From: Candidatus Pacearchaeota archaeon
GTDB taxonomy: Archaea; Nanobdellota; Nanobdellia; UBA10117; JAFCGA01
DNA length: 45,041 bases
Assembly: GCA_017608345.1 (NCBI GenBank)
Contig: JAFCGA010000008.1
Span: 1 to 45,041, forward strand
Direction of reading: 5' to 3'
The notes beneath the pieces are model-generated. The model searched no databases. It saw nothing but the letters and a program-made list of their open reading frames with translations, and was not told the DNA's origin. Below, piece by piece: positions 14,980 through 23,217 of this stretch. How positions within the stretch are numbered: the first letter of the stretch is position 1; the number at the start of each line of letters is the position of its first letter. The position numbers and the translations under genes were made by a program.

Positions 14980-16398
14980 TTATTCTCCTGCTAGCTCAGC
15001 TACTGCATTTTTTCCGTTATCATCAGTGTACTGGACGTTTGCTACAGATCCATCATTAAAGTAAAAGTTAGCTGCAGTTGGTTTACTAGTATCATTCGGA
15101 GTGATTACTTCGACCTTCGTTATATCCAAACCCTTGCCGTCAGTCAAATCATCCTTCTGATATTTATCTAATACAACTGACTGCTGCCATTCGTCCAAAG
15201 CATCATATCTGCTAGAGAATTCGCTCTGATTGAAGGTATCAACTCTTGCGTAATCATGCCAATCTAATGCAACTTGCTGACCATCTTGAATTGCTTGCTC
15301 CATTGCAGTAATATTCCGTTCCAGAGACTTTACTTGGTAGTCAGCGCTTCTAGCAATAGTATTGAATACTTTTAGATTGTTATGATCATTCTGCTGTTCT
15401 TTGACGAACCGGGTAAGCATTCGATCTAAATTATTAATTGCTTGTTCGTATTTCTCGTGAGTAGATTCCACATAATTCATCTGAGCTTCAGCTTTTGCTA
15501 CTAGTTCTGGACTTACTAAATCCTCTAGTACTGCCATATTACTCTTGTAGTCATTGAACAAGTCTCGGTTAATCGTTAAAATCAACTTCTGAGCTTCGAT
15601 GTTTTCCTTGAAACCAACTACTTGTTTATATATTTCAAGTGCATCATCTACGGCATAGATTGTTCTCTCAGTTACTACACTGTGTGTTGCGCTGAATAAG
15701 TCCTTAAGAGCGCTTGCTTCTGATTTTAAATAGGTTAGGTTATTTACCTTAGAATTTATTTTAGCCAGTTCTGATGCATTCACATCTGCTATGTCTTCGC
15801 CCAAAAGACCTGCTAAAGCACTTAGATTCTCAGAAACGCTTGCAGTTATTTGAGATGGTTGTGCTAAGTACTCTTCGAGTTGAGCAATACTTGCATTAGC
15901 TATATCATATGAACCATTGAAATTATCTGCTACTGCGGTTGATTCAACAAGCATGTTCTTAACTGATGTTGTATTAAGAGTTGTTCTCTCTGCTGAATCT
16001 CGAGCCACCACATATTTTCCATTTGCGACCTCAACTAGGTTAATAGCATCATCTTTTTGTGAATTACCTATATTTTGTAAATAATGTCCTGCATTTGGAA
16101 TCGGAGACCAGTTAATTTCACCGTCGTCTAAATAATCCGCGACCTTCTCGATAGCAAGACCTCCGCCGAAAACCAATAACGCAGCTAATATTGCTTTACG
16201 CTTAGAAATTGTCTGTCTACCACTTGGTCCAGGGCGGTTAACTGTTGGCTGAGCAGGCACATTGGGTGCTTGATTAGCCTGTGTTTTAGCTACTTTTGTA
16301 TCTCGCTTGTGGCTGATTTTCTGCTTATTTTGATGTTGAGCATTCTGTTGACGGTTATTCGCTGCTGGCGAAACTTGAAGTCGATCTTTCTTTCCCAT
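14980..16398 (-). CDS. Membrane-anchored extracellular coiled-coil protein
   Basis: The first 65 residues are Gln/Asn/Lys-rich and probably cytoplasmic. A single hydrophobic helix spans about residues 68-84. The remaining 390 residues are mainly helical with repeated Ala/Leu/Glu heptads, suggesting a long extracellular coiled-coil stalk. No family is recognised. The gene precedes the PKD protein with a one-base gap, and both products are predicted outside the cell, so they may form a surface complex. The ATG is at 16398. Confidence 0.75.
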   Translation of the reverse strand: MGKKDRLQVSPAANNRQQNAQHQNKQKISHKRDTKVAKTQANQAPNVPAQPTVNRPGPSGRQTISKRKAILAALLVFGGGLAIEKVADYLDDGEINWSPIPNAGHYLQNIGNSQKDDAINLVEVANGKYVVARDSAERTTLNTTSVKNMLVESTAVADNFNGSYDIANASIAQLEEYLAQPSQITASVSENLSALAGLLGEDIADVNASELAKINSKVNNLTYLKSEASALKDLFSATHSVVTERTIYAVDDALEIYKQVVGFKENIEAQKLILTINRDLFNDYKSNMAVLEDLVSPELVAKAEAQMNYVESTHEKYEQAINNLDRMLTRFVKEQQNDHNNLKVFNTIARSADYQVKSLERNITAMEQAIQDGQQVALDWHDYARVDTFNQSEFSSRYDALDEWQQSVVLDKYQKDDLTDGKGLDITKVEVITPNDTSKPTAANFYFNDGSVANVQYTDDNGKNAVAELAGE

Positions 16399-16522
16399 AT
16401 TAAATCACTAGCTAGAAGTAAATTGAAATACTTATAAGGATAAGCTTGTCACTTATTAGTAATATTTATCTGTGTGTTTCAGCCTAATTATATTAAAATA
16501 TCCTCAGTTAACTCTATCCGCT

Positions 16523-16654
16523 ATGAATGACAAAACGCTTCTTAAGGTTGCTGTAGTGTGGTCGCTGATAGGAATTCTAGCTTTGCTGTTTCTCTCAGAA
16601 TACACTGAACCAGATAATGTAAAGATCATGGAGCTAGCAGAGCATATGGGATAA
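16523..16654 (+). pseudogene. Truncated N-terminal fragment, possibly of an OB-fold exported protein
   Basis: Forty-three codons from ATG 16523 encode an N-terminal membrane helix (LLKVAVVWSLIGILALLFL) and SEYTEPDNVKI before a TAA. The arrangement resembles the N-terminus of archaeal membrane-anchored OB-fold proteins, but the OB domain is absent. After the stop, a shifted frame stays open for 22 more codons to a TAG at 16717 (coding-like: DNVLAQIEDVNTKLLEKY). A frameshift and truncation are therefore likely, although a short one-helix protein is possible. The family suggestion is from memory and weak. Confidence 0.45.
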
Positions 16655-16763
16655 TGTGCTTGCTCAGATAGAGGACGTTAACACTAAACTTCTTGAAAAG
16701 TACAGAGATTCTTGCTAGTTGCAAGCTAATATTCTCAGCCAAAAGCCTTAATAGTCTTAACTC

Positions 16764-16790
16764 CCTTAGGTCTTTTATGAAGGCCTAAGG
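16764..16790. other. 11-base-pair hairpin in a convergent gap
   Basis: Bases 16764-16774 pair with 16780-16790 around a five-base loop, with one G-T pair. It lies between the truncated fragment at 16523 and the convergent gene at 16846. No T-run follows closely on either strand, so it could be a terminator variant or part of a small RNA. Confidence 0.5.
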
Positions 16791-16845
16791 TTAGTAATCA
16801 TTAATCTCCTGGCCAAATAACACCGCTTGCAACTGAACAGAAAAG

Positions 16846-17508
16846 CTAGTTTTCATCAACGTCTTCAAATAAGACATACCAGTCTTGATCCCAAGCTAAG
16901 TCTATTTCCTGAGAGATATCACTTAAATTCTTAAGATTTTCGTTAAACTCCGGAATTAAGTCACCATAAAGATTGTAATATCTTATTGCTTCTGTCTCTG
17001 AGCCATAGTTTATTTCTTCTAGTTGTAAACGAGTATATTCTAATAGCTGTAAAGTTTGATCGCATAACTCGGACAGAATTTTTGCCTGTTCTATTCTATT
17101 ATTGATCTCAGTATTATAGAATTCATTCGGAGCGTTATCTTTTAGATTGTTAAGTTTATTTTCTGCATGTAGAAGAAGTTCTTTGCAATCTCCTGACTGA
17201 TCTTTTCCAGTAGTTATATAATTTATAGCAGTATCCTGGTAGTAGTCCTCTGTTTGTGTGTACCAGTTAACAGTATCTAAATTTGCACCAGCAAGATCAT
17301 GAAAACTAGAAGCAGTATGATAATCATTTACAGCAATAATATAATCATTGAAGAACTCAGTATGATCTTCAGGAGACGGCCTGGACGCATAGAGATAAAT
17401 TGAAGAAGCTATAGAAACTACAAGGAGTACTGCAAGGATAGATATAATTAGCTTCGGGCTTTTTGTCTCCTTCTTTTCCACATCCTTATGATCTTTCTTA
17501 TCTTCCAT
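16846..17508 (-). CDS. Membrane-anchored hypothetical helical protein
   Basis: The 220-residue product has a highly charged 17-residue N-terminus and one hydrophobic helix at about 20-40. An acidic, helical outer domain rich in Tyr, Asn and Glu follows, with three cysteines. The ATG is at 17508. It resembles the 472-residue stalk protein in architecture but not in detectable sequence. No family is recognised. It is probably exposed outside the cell. Confidence 0.7.
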   Translation of the reverse strand: MEDKKDHKDVEKKETKSPKLIISILAVLLVVSIASSIYLYASRPSPEDHTEFFNDYIIAVNDYHTASSFHDLAGANLDTVNWYTQTEDYYQDTAINYITTGKDQSGDCKELLLHAENKLNNLKDNAPNEFYNTEINNRIEQAKILSELCDQTLQLLEYTRLQLEEINYGSETEAIRYYNLYGDLIPEFNENLKNLSDISQEIDLAWDQDWYVLFEDVDEN

Positions 17509-17685
17509 CGTTATGATGCTGTATTAATTATATACGCGTAACTCTTAAAGACCTTTCTACAATTCGAGTTTTCAATACTTGCGACCCTTAACATCGAATA
17601 CACCTACGTAGCAGGTAGGATGCCAGAGAAATTTTTTAAAATATTCTAGAAAGTCTTTTTAGTTTTTGCCTCTTTATTATATCGA

Positions 17686-17928
17686 ATGAAAGAGAAGCTC
17701 ATTAATAGAAGGGAATTCACATCAAGACAACAAGTTGGATTTACTGTAGGTATGGGGCTTATATTTGCTCTCTTTAGTTTCATTGGCTCAGTATTAGCTA
17801 ATATATTATGGTGGTGGCAAATAAATCATGACGGATTTCTTTACCAAACAATATTCATTACAATATCTATTTTTGTAATAATAATTATTGTCGTATGGAA
17901 AGCAATGGTAAAACTCCTATTTAAGTAA
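17686..17928 (+). CDS. Small two-helix membrane protein
   Basis: The 80-residue product has hydrophobic helices at about residues 17-42 and 52-76, with basic ends. The ATG is at 17686. The next gene starts 21 bases after the stop, so the two are likely co-transcribed. The family is not recognised. Confidence 0.6.
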   Translation: MKEKLINRREFTSRQQVGFTVGMGLIFALFSFIGSVLANILWWWQINHDGFLYQTIFITISIFVIIIIVVWKAMVKLLFK

Positions 17929-17949
17929 TTTGAGGAAGCATTAACTCCG

Positions 17950-18507
17950 ATGGTGTCAGCGCGTAAATTTGAGCTATTTTTAGTGGTTATTGCAATTATA
18001 GGAACTCTCGGCGGTTCATTCGGCGGTGCATATTTCGGACACGTATTAGCTCGATCGCCAGAAGAATTATTCTTATATATAATTCCAAGTCTAGAAAATG
18101 ATACTTTAGTATTTGACGTTCAGAATCCTTCAACAACTACCGCTAGAAATATAAGAATAAAATTTGAATTATCTGGACAGGGACAAGAGTTCGCTGTAAA
18201 GGAAAAGATAGCTTTCTTAACTAATGAAAAAGCTACTTTACGCGAAAAGTTAAACTATCGGTATATGGCGGTGAGCATTTTTAATAAAGACTCTCAGCGA
18301 CAATTTGCTACATTTGCTACTTATTCAGACTATGTAGAGAGTAACATATCTTTTACAGAAAACTATAAGATATCTGCTAGCTGCGATAACTGTAAGCCCG
18401 AAAATATAGCGATATCTCCACCATATGTTAATACATATAAACTCATTAAATGTGGAAACCTTATGAAAGCTGACGCTTGCATTAGGACCTCTGAGCTTGC
18501 TCTTTAA
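17950..18507 (+). CDS. Single-helix membrane-anchored hypothetical protein
   Basis: The 185-residue product has an N-terminal hydrophobic helix (about residues 8-32, Gly-rich) followed by a beta-rich region containing TLVFDVQNPSTTTARNI, which resembles Ig-like domains that decorate archaeal membrane proteins. A CDNC motif occurs near the C-terminus. GAGGA lies about 15 bases before ATG 17950. A 24-base palindrome and a microprotein reading frame lie directly downstream. Confidence 0.65.
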   Translation: MVSARKFELFLVVIAIIGTLGGSFGGAYFGHVLARSPEELFLYIIPSLENDTLVFDVQNPSTTTARNIRIKFELSGQGQEFAVKEKIAFLTNEKATLREKLNYRYMAVSIFNKDSQRQFATFATYSDYVESNISFTENYKISASCDNCKPENIAISPPYVNTYKLIKCGNLMKADACIRTSELAL

Positions 18508-18524
18508 GCTGAATCCAATAAATT

Positions 18525-18548
18525 ATTCTTTGCAATATTGCAAAGAAT
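18525..18548. repeat. 24-base perfect palindrome
   Basis: The half-site ATTCTTTGCAAT is followed immediately by its exact reverse complement. As RNA it would form a stable hairpin. It begins 18 bases after the stop of the preceding gene and just before a microprotein reading frame, so it could be a terminator, an operator or a translation control element. Confidence 0.75.
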
Positions 18549-18624
18549 TAATGGGGGTTCTTCAGAACAACGTACTCCTGCGATGGGCTGTATTGTGCTG
18601 CCGGTTGTGTTTTATTTTATCTAA
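18538..18624 (+). CDS. Microprotein A (paralogue of the one at 19240)
   Basis: The frame ending in TAA at 18622-18624 encodes SSEQRTPAMGCIVLPVVFY plus two more residues. This matches the microprotein at 19240-19311 at 13 of 21 residues, and 8 of those 13 conserved residues use different synonymous codons. That pattern supports protein-level conservation. The start is unclear: the codon aligned with the paralogue's ATG is ATT (18547), while TTG at 18538 lies inside the palindrome. It may be a live gene with a rare start or a decaying copy. The hydrophobic C-terminal half suggests membrane association. Confidence 0.45.
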   Translation: MQRINGGSSEQRTPAMGCIVLPVVFYFI

Positions 18625-18743
18625 GCGCAGCGTGATGAAATTCCGAAACGAAGTTGAGGTTATTTTATCGAATACAGAAATAAGCAATTAATTACTCAAT
18701 TCAAGCTATAAATTCTTTTAAATCTAGAATTATAAGTAACTGT

Positions 18744-19238
18744 ATGGTAAGATTAGAATTAGAAAAACTTCCAACTAATCGATTAGAAGAAGTAGTTATA
18801 GCAACTGAGGCCAAATATCGACGAATACTTGACTTTGCAGAGGAGGCTGTTGAAGAACTCGGAGAAGAAACAGATTACGAGCTACATGATAGTTACGCTC
18901 GCAGCACGCATAAGCTCACTGATTTCTTTGGGTTTGATTTTCAAACAGATGGGGCGTTCAGCATGTTCGGCGGAAGAGGTCTACGGATAAAATATAATAA
19001 ATCAGAGGTTCTTAAAATTGAATATTGGGACAAAGAAAAATTCCAAGTAACGCGGGTCGTTCCAGGAGAATGGATGGACAAGCTAGCGGAATATATGACT
19101 CAGAAGACTGCTTTATTTGATAAGTATAAGTCGGGGCAAACAGATAGCACTTCTACAGCTACTATAGAACATAATGCTAACGTTCGTAAACGCAATCACT
19201 TGTTTGAAACAGCGAAAAGACTGCAAATGACCCTCTAG
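18744..19238 (+). CDS. Hypothetical soluble protein
   Basis: The 164-residue, charged, mixed alpha/beta product includes RGLRIKYNKSEVLKIEYWDKEKF strands and a helical C-terminus. No family is recognised. TTTAAATC at 18716-18723 lies about 25 bases before ATG 18744, consistent with a leaderless transcript. The stop TAG is followed after one base by the ATG of microprotein B, so the two may be translationally coupled. Confidence 0.65.
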   Translation: MVRLELEKLPTNRLEEVVIATEAKYRRILDFAEEAVEELGEETDYELHDSYARSTHKLTDFFGFDFQTDGAFSMFGGRGLRIKYNKSEVLKIEYWDKEKFQVTRVVPGEWMDKLAEYMTQKTALFDKYKSGQTDSTSTATIEHNANVRKRNHLFETAKRLQMTL

Positions 19239-19239
19239 A

Positions 19240-19311
19240 ATGAATCCTTCAGAACGACGTACCTCTGCGAGGGGTTGTATAATTCTTTCAGTAGTATTCT
19301 ACCTTGTTTAA
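19240..19311 (+). CDS. Microprotein B, 23 residues with a hydrophobic tail
   Basis: The frame starts at ATG 19240, one base after the preceding stop, and ends at TAA 19309-19311, directly against the stop of the convergent helicase gene at 19312. It encodes MNPSERRTSARGC followed by a ten-residue hydrophobic tail ending FYLV. A paralogue lies at 18538-18624. Conserved residues with synonymous codon differences indicate selection on this frame. It could be a membrane-associated regulator or part of the neighbouring small membrane-protein cluster. It is too short for routine annotation, and no described family is known to me. Confidence 0.6.
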   Translation: MNPSERRTSARGCIILSVVFYLV

Positions 19312-20502
19312 TTAATATCGCCTACGTTGATGCATATTCCGTCTAGGCGGAAACCTTCCGCGGGGAGGCCGATTCATAGTTCGAATTGCTAGCACTCGCT
19401 TCACACGTGGCGTGTCTAAGTGCGTTATATCGAAATCAGAATACCTCTGCTGAATACGACCATAATTCTCGTGATCATACTCGCATAACAGATTAATTGC
19501 TTTTCCTGCTTCTCCGGCTCTGGCGGTTCGACCTATCCGATGCACATAATCTTTAGCATCTTTCGGAATCTCATAATTATAGATGTGAGATACATTTTCG
19601 ATGTGTAATCCTCGCGCTGCAACGTCTGTGCAAACCAGCACACCTGGGCCGCTTCCATTAAATAGCTTCATAGTTTTGGTCCGCTTATTTTGCGACAAAC
19701 CGCCATGTATTGCTATCGCGTTTACGTCATTTGCTCGGAGATTTTTCACAACAAAATCTGTATTTCTTCGCGTATTACAGAATACCATCACTAACTTTGA
19801 CTTTTCAGCCTTCAGTAAATGCACTAGTAACGATAGCTTCAGGTTCTTTTGAACATCGTAATAAACTTGCTTAAGTTTAGACGGGTCTACGTGTTTTGTG
19901 ACTGAAACAATCTTCGGTTTATTCATGTAGTCATCTGCTAAATCTTTAATCTCCTCTGAAATAGTCGCTGAGAAAAATAAAGTTTGCCGCTTTTCTGGGC
20001 AAGCTTGCATAATCTTCTCAACATCATCGATAAAACCCATATCTAGCATACGATCTGCTTCGTCCAAAACTAATAATTTCAGCTTTGAAAGATTTATGGT
20101 CTTTCGTTCAAGATGATCTAATAGTCTGCCGGGAGTTGCCACAACTACATCTGCTTTTGGCAGATATTGAATCTGTGGATTAATAGAAACTCCGCCATAT
20201 ATTGCCATAATTTTCAGAGAACGGTAAAGCTGTTTCAAAGCGTCCTTTACTTGTTCTGCTAGCTCGCGAGTCGGAGTAAGTACTAATACTTGGATACCTT
20301 CCTTTGCTTTTACAATTTCAGCAATGCTGCATCCAAATGCCAAGGTTTTACCTGAACCTGTTGCAGATTCTCCGACCACATCTTTCCCCGCAAGAATATG
20401 CGGAATTGTCTTTTCTTGTATTGCTGTTGGTTTGGTTATATTTAATTTTTCAATAGCTCTGAGTACCATAGGGTTCAGACCTAATTCTTCGAATTTTTTC
20501 AT
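19312..20502 (-). CDS. DEAD-box RNA helicase
   Basis: This is an ATP-dependent RNA-remodelling enzyme with all core motifs in order: Q motif (KPTAIQEKTIP), Walker A ATGSGKT, PTRELAEQ, TPGRLLD, DEAD, SAT, then CTDVAARGLH and HRIGRTARAG in the second RecA domain. A short Arg/Pro-rich tail may aid RNA binding. The chosen start is ATG 20502 (MKKFEELGL, the family N-terminus); a longer reading to 20538 adds 12 atypical residues. An A/T-rich TATA-like stretch lies about 15-20 bases upstream. It is likely involved in RNA unwinding, ribosome assembly or mRNA decay. Confidence 0.95.
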   Translation of the reverse strand: MKKFEELGLNPMVLRAIEKLNITKPTAIQEKTIPHILAGKDVVGESATGSGKTLAFGCSIAEIVKAKEGIQVLVLTPTRELAEQVKDALKQLYRSLKIMAIYGGVSINPQIQYLPKADVVVATPGRLLDHLERKTINLSKLKLLVLDEADRMLDMGFIDDVEKIMQACPEKRQTLFFSATISEEIKDLADDYMNKPKIVSVTKHVDPSKLKQVYYDVQKNLKLSLLVHLLKAEKSKLVMVFCNTRRNTDFVVKNLRANDVNAIAIHGGLSQNKRTKTMKLFNGSGPGVLVCTDVAARGLHIENVSHIYNYEIPKDAKDYVHRIGRTARAGEAGKAINLLCEYDHENYGRIQQRYSDFDITHLDTPRVKRVLAIRTMNRPPRGRFPPRRNMHQRRRY

Positions 20503-20778
20503 TATATTGAGCGAGGATTTATTTGTCCAATAGCGCAATGTAATCCGCGAATTGCTCCTCGTTGACTAATTCGCGACATAGTATTGTCCTATTTACGTTA
20601 ACAGATTGGTAGAAAAAGCGAAATGTTCGAAAACTCAAGCAAGTGCTGTCTCTTAACTGTTAATCTAATATTAATGGGTATTTTTTAGCATTTATAAGCC
20701 TATCTATTAGGACTACTAGTTGATAATTACTTGTTTGCGATAAGTAGTATTATGCTGTCTTTTGTGTTATTTAGCCAA
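20503..20778. other. Intergenic region without a clear gene
   Basis: These 276 bases separate the helicase promoter from the end of the gene at 20779. I see AT-rich sequence, a T-run near 20684 and no convincing tRNA, hairpin or short coding frame. It may hold the helicase promoter and an unrecognised small RNA. Confidence 0.4.
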
Positions 20779-21318
20779 CTACTCGCTTTCTACCTCAGCT
20801 TCGTCAGCAGGTTTAGTAACGCATCCGGGATCTTTCTTATTCAAGAATTCATTTATGTGGTGGGTTACGGCATTATAAAATAATCTCTCAAAGTCCTCGG
20901 GAGTATTATCTTTCCGCTGCCATTTACTAATAAAAATTTCCTCAGTAGCAGTTGTGTGGTACTGAGCATCCTTAAGTCGAATTAGGATAGATTTTATATT
21001 AGCGTGTTCCATATTCGTCCAATCAGTAATACCCACTGTATTAGAAGTATTTCCGTGTCCGAGTCCAATTTTGTATTTATTTTCATTGTTCTGATAAAAA
21101 TCAACTTTCCCAAATCGTTTATCTACGGACTCGAAATTAAGAATAAACATATTTTCACCAGCTAAGTAGTGCGTAAGTGCAGTTTGTAAATTTTCATTTG
21201 AACATAGAGTACCGCAGAACTCATTAATTCTCTTAACAACCGGCTCCCATGCAGAAGTATATCTTTCTAATTCAGAGCCGAACTCATCAATCTTACCTAT
21301 TAAATCTTGAAGTACCAT
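20779..21318 (-). CDS. Hypothetical soluble protein
   Basis: The 179-residue, acidic, mixed alpha/beta product has no motif I can assign. A longer reading starts at GTG 21327. ATG 21318 is preferred because TTTTATAAG at about 21343-21351 is then spaced as expected for a short-leader archaeal promoter. The C-terminal tail is acidic and probably disordered. Confidence 0.65.
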   Translation of the reverse strand: MVLQDLIGKIDEFGSELERYTSAWEPVVKRINEFCGTLCSNENLQTALTHYLAGENMFILNFESVDKRFGKVDFYQNNENKYKIGLGHGNTSNTVGITDWTNMEHANIKSILIRLKDAQYHTTATEEIFISKWQRKDNTPEDFERLFYNAVTHHINEFLNKKDPGCVTKPADEAEVESE

Positions 21319-21495
21319 TTTAATCACTAAATGAGAGTAAATCTTATAAAACTTCCCTCTGCTCCCTCAGACCATCTAGCTCAACAAAGAATATATTCTG
21401 CTATCTGCCCAAAACTAACTCCCCATTTCCAATCAAAACAGTCTCAAAATAGTTAAGAAGATTTATATACTTTAATAAAAATCTATTCGCATACT

Positions 21496-22089
21496 ATGGA
21501 ATTTATTGAAAAAATGAGGGGTTTCTTACTAACCCCAACAAAGACTTTCAAAGCTGAACGAAAAACCAGCTTTGTTGATGCGATTAAATACGGACTACTT
21601 GGATTACTAATTATGGCGATTTTAACTGCAATAATTACTGCAATCTTTGGCGCAATAGATGTATGGAGCATCACGCAGCCAATCGGAGGGGCAGCTGGAA
21701 CCACAACTCTTGCAGCATTCTTTGGAGTCATAGTTTTTGGATTTATTGGATTAATGCTTGTCGGACTTTGGCTACATCTCTGGGTATTTATCTTCGGTGG
21801 AAAGCAAGGCATTGCGAATACGCTAAAAACAGTCTTCTACGCATACAGTCCAGTTTATGTACTCGGATGGATCCCGATTGTTAGTTTCTTCGCAAATATC
21901 TGGCATCTCGTATTGACCGTTATTGGACTAACTAAATTACAAAAATTAAGTACGGGAAGAGCAGTCGGAGCAGTAATTGTAGCTATAGTGATTCCACTAA
22001 TAATTATCGCTATGCTAGCAGCATGGGCCATTTCAATAATGGGTCCAACGTTTCTTACAAGTCTAACACAGCTGAGCACACTACAATAA
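21496..22089 (+). CDS. Yip1-domain membrane protein
   Basis: The 197-residue protein begins with FLLTPTKTFKAER, a typical N-terminus of prokaryotic Yip1-domain proteins. Five hydrophobic helices follow, with YSPVYVLGWIPIV between helices 3 and 4. The prokaryotic family is a broadly conserved integral-membrane group with no firm function. The ATG is at 21496, and an A/T-rich promoter-like stretch lies upstream. A T-rich run and a hairpin follow the stop. Confidence 0.82.
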   Translation: MEFIEKMRGFLLTPTKTFKAERKTSFVDAIKYGLLGLLIMAILTAIITAIFGAIDVWSITQPIGGAAGTTTLAAFFGVIVFGFIGLMLVGLWLHLWVFIFGGKQGIANTLKTVFYAYSPVYVLGWIPIVSFFANIWHLVLTVIGLTKLQKLSTGRAVGAVIVAIVIPLIIIAMLAAWAISIMGPTFLTSLTQLSTLQ

Positions 22090-22093
22090 AAAC

Positions 22094-22137
22094 TTATTTT
22101 TCTTTTATTATAAGTACAGCTTAGCTGGGCTTATAAT
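22094..22137. terminator. T-run plus hairpin between convergent genes
   Basis: The T-rich run at 22094-22106 is followed by a hairpin: ATTATAAG (22107-22114) pairs with CTTATAAT (22130-22137), with an inner CAGC/GCTG stem. It lies between the convergent Yip1 and AMMECR1 genes and could terminate either transcript. Confidence 0.55.
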
Positions 22138-22159
22138 TAGAGAAAGCTTTGCGATTAAA

Positions 22160-22699
22160 TTAAAGCTTTTCCTTTATTATTTCTCCTTGGAAAGTGTAAA
22201 CTTCAGAATCTTTCCAAGCATCCTTATCCAAACCTGCTTTTAAGCTAGTCTGCTCTAAGAACTTCTTTGCGTCCCAATTATATTCAGTAGCAACTTGTGG
22301 AAGAAGCAATCCAGAATAATGACCTTGCCTTACAATTAACCCATCTTCACCAATCTTTATCTTCTTTGGGTCTGGTTTTATTTTTTTAGGCTTAGTTAAT
22401 AGCGTTATTTCTAGCTGGATACTCTTAAGCTCCGACTCTTTTACTGCGGCGAATCTAGAATCCTCAAATGCTGCGTATTTTGCGGCTTTGATTAACGCAA
22501 TTCCTAACCGCAACGTAGGTTCTGGAAAGCCAATGCAACCTCTGAGCGACTTATTTTTATATAAAGTTACAAAAACTCCTCGCTTCTCAGTAAGAATATT
22601 TTGAAGTTCAATCGGAATATGAATCTCTTTATCAGAAAACTCTGACGCTATTGCTTGTCGAGCTAGCTTAATTAGTTGAAGCTTATTTTCTTCGAGCAT
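22160..22699 (-). CDS. AMMECR1-domain protein
   Basis: The 179-residue product has the AMMECR1 signature LRGCIGFPEP, along with RGVFVTLYKN before it and the ITLLTKP and GLLLPQVATEYNWD segments after it. The family is conserved in archaea and eukaryotes. Its biochemical activity is not established, but archaeal versions are often encoded near RNA or metal-radical enzymes. It follows the Rpo11 gene by two bases, suggesting one transcript. The ATG is at 22699 and the length is near the family norm. Confidence 0.92.
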   Translation of the reverse strand: MLEENKLQLIKLARQAIASEFSDKEIHIPIELQNILTEKRGVFVTLYKNKSLRGCIGFPEPTLRLGIALIKAAKYAAFEDSRFAAVKESELKSIQLEITLLTKPKKIKPDPKKIKIGEDGLIVRQGHYSGLLLPQVATEYNWDAKKFLEQTSLKAGLDKDAWKDSEVYTFQGEIIKEKL

Positions 22700-22701
22700 T
22701 A

Positions 22702-22965
22702 TTACTTAATTAGCTTCTTAAGCTCATCAACTTGCTTAGAAAGAGCATCAACTGCAGAATTCCAAACCTTTTTTGCGTCCTTTCCTTTTGTTTTTAATGT
22801 AAATTCCAGAGTACCTACTTGTGGATGCGTCACGCGGTATCCAGCGAAAGTTGTTGCTTTATCCTTCCAGAGCTGATCCTTAACCAGATTAATAAATCCC
22901 TGATCTTTCTCCTGGAAACTAAGCTTTAGCAAATCTTTTTTTGAATCTATAACTTTAGGTTTCAT
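22702..22965 (-). CDS. rpoL: DNA-directed RNA polymerase subunit Rpo11 (L)
   Basis: Rpo11 pairs with Rpo3 to form the assembly platform of archaeal RNA polymerase. The 87-residue product shows the family pattern: LKLSFQEKDQGFINLVKDQL, then FAGYRVTHPQVG, TLEFTLKTKG and a C-terminal helix. A longer open reading frame extends to 23100, but the first 45 residues are not family-like and overlap the upstream gene, so ATG 22965 is chosen. It is followed after two bases by the AMMECR1 gene. Confidence 0.9.
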   Translation of the reverse strand: MKPKVIDSKKDLLKLSFQEKDQGFINLVKDQLWKDKATTFAGYRVTHPQVGTLEFTLKTKGKDAKKVWNSAVDALSKQVDELKKLIK

Positions 22966-23020
22966 AAGAAAAGGATAGAGAAAACGGTTTAAAAAGCTTT
23001 TTACGCGCTTACTGCAATGC

Positions 23021-23215
23021 CTAACCAAGTATCTTATTAAACTGCTCCTTGCGATCCTCGGAATATAAAAGTAGCTTAGCAGCTTGCTCAAAAAAGTCAT
23101 CGAAAGATTTGAATCTGCCTTCTTCGATGTATTTCTTGATTTTTGCTACTTGCTCTTTTGGGAGATTTATTTCCATCTTAGTTTTCGTCTCCGACTGCAT
23201 TTCAGAAACTACCAT
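23021..23215 (-). CDS. Ribbon-helix-helix (CopG-like) DNA-binding protein
   Basis: The 64-residue product contains MEINLPKEQVAKIKKYIEEGRFKSFDDFFEQAAK, the strand-helix-helix pattern of ribbon-helix-helix dimers. These bind DNA and usually act as repressors or antitoxins. The reading begins at ATG 23215; ATG 23176, just before the strand, is also possible. It lies between lonB and rpoL. The upstream 100 bases contain three consecutive hairpins, which may form its leader or the lonB 3' end. No toxin partner is seen. Confidence 0.8.
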   Translation of the reverse strand: MVVSEMQSETKTKMEINLPKEQVAKIKKYIEEGRFKSFDDFFEQAAKLLLYSEDRKEQFNKILG

Positions 23216-23217
23216 AA

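Noticed and set aside
17539-17648. Short plus-strand open stretch ending in a coding-like peptide before a TAG
   Set aside because: It has no usable start codon and no paralogue in the window, so it could be chance or a remnant. A five-pair stem near 17611-17627 was also too weak to call.
20503-20778. Possible tRNA or small RNA in the gap
   Set aside because: No T-arm-like GGTTCRA sequence or cloverleaf pairing was found on either strand by eye.
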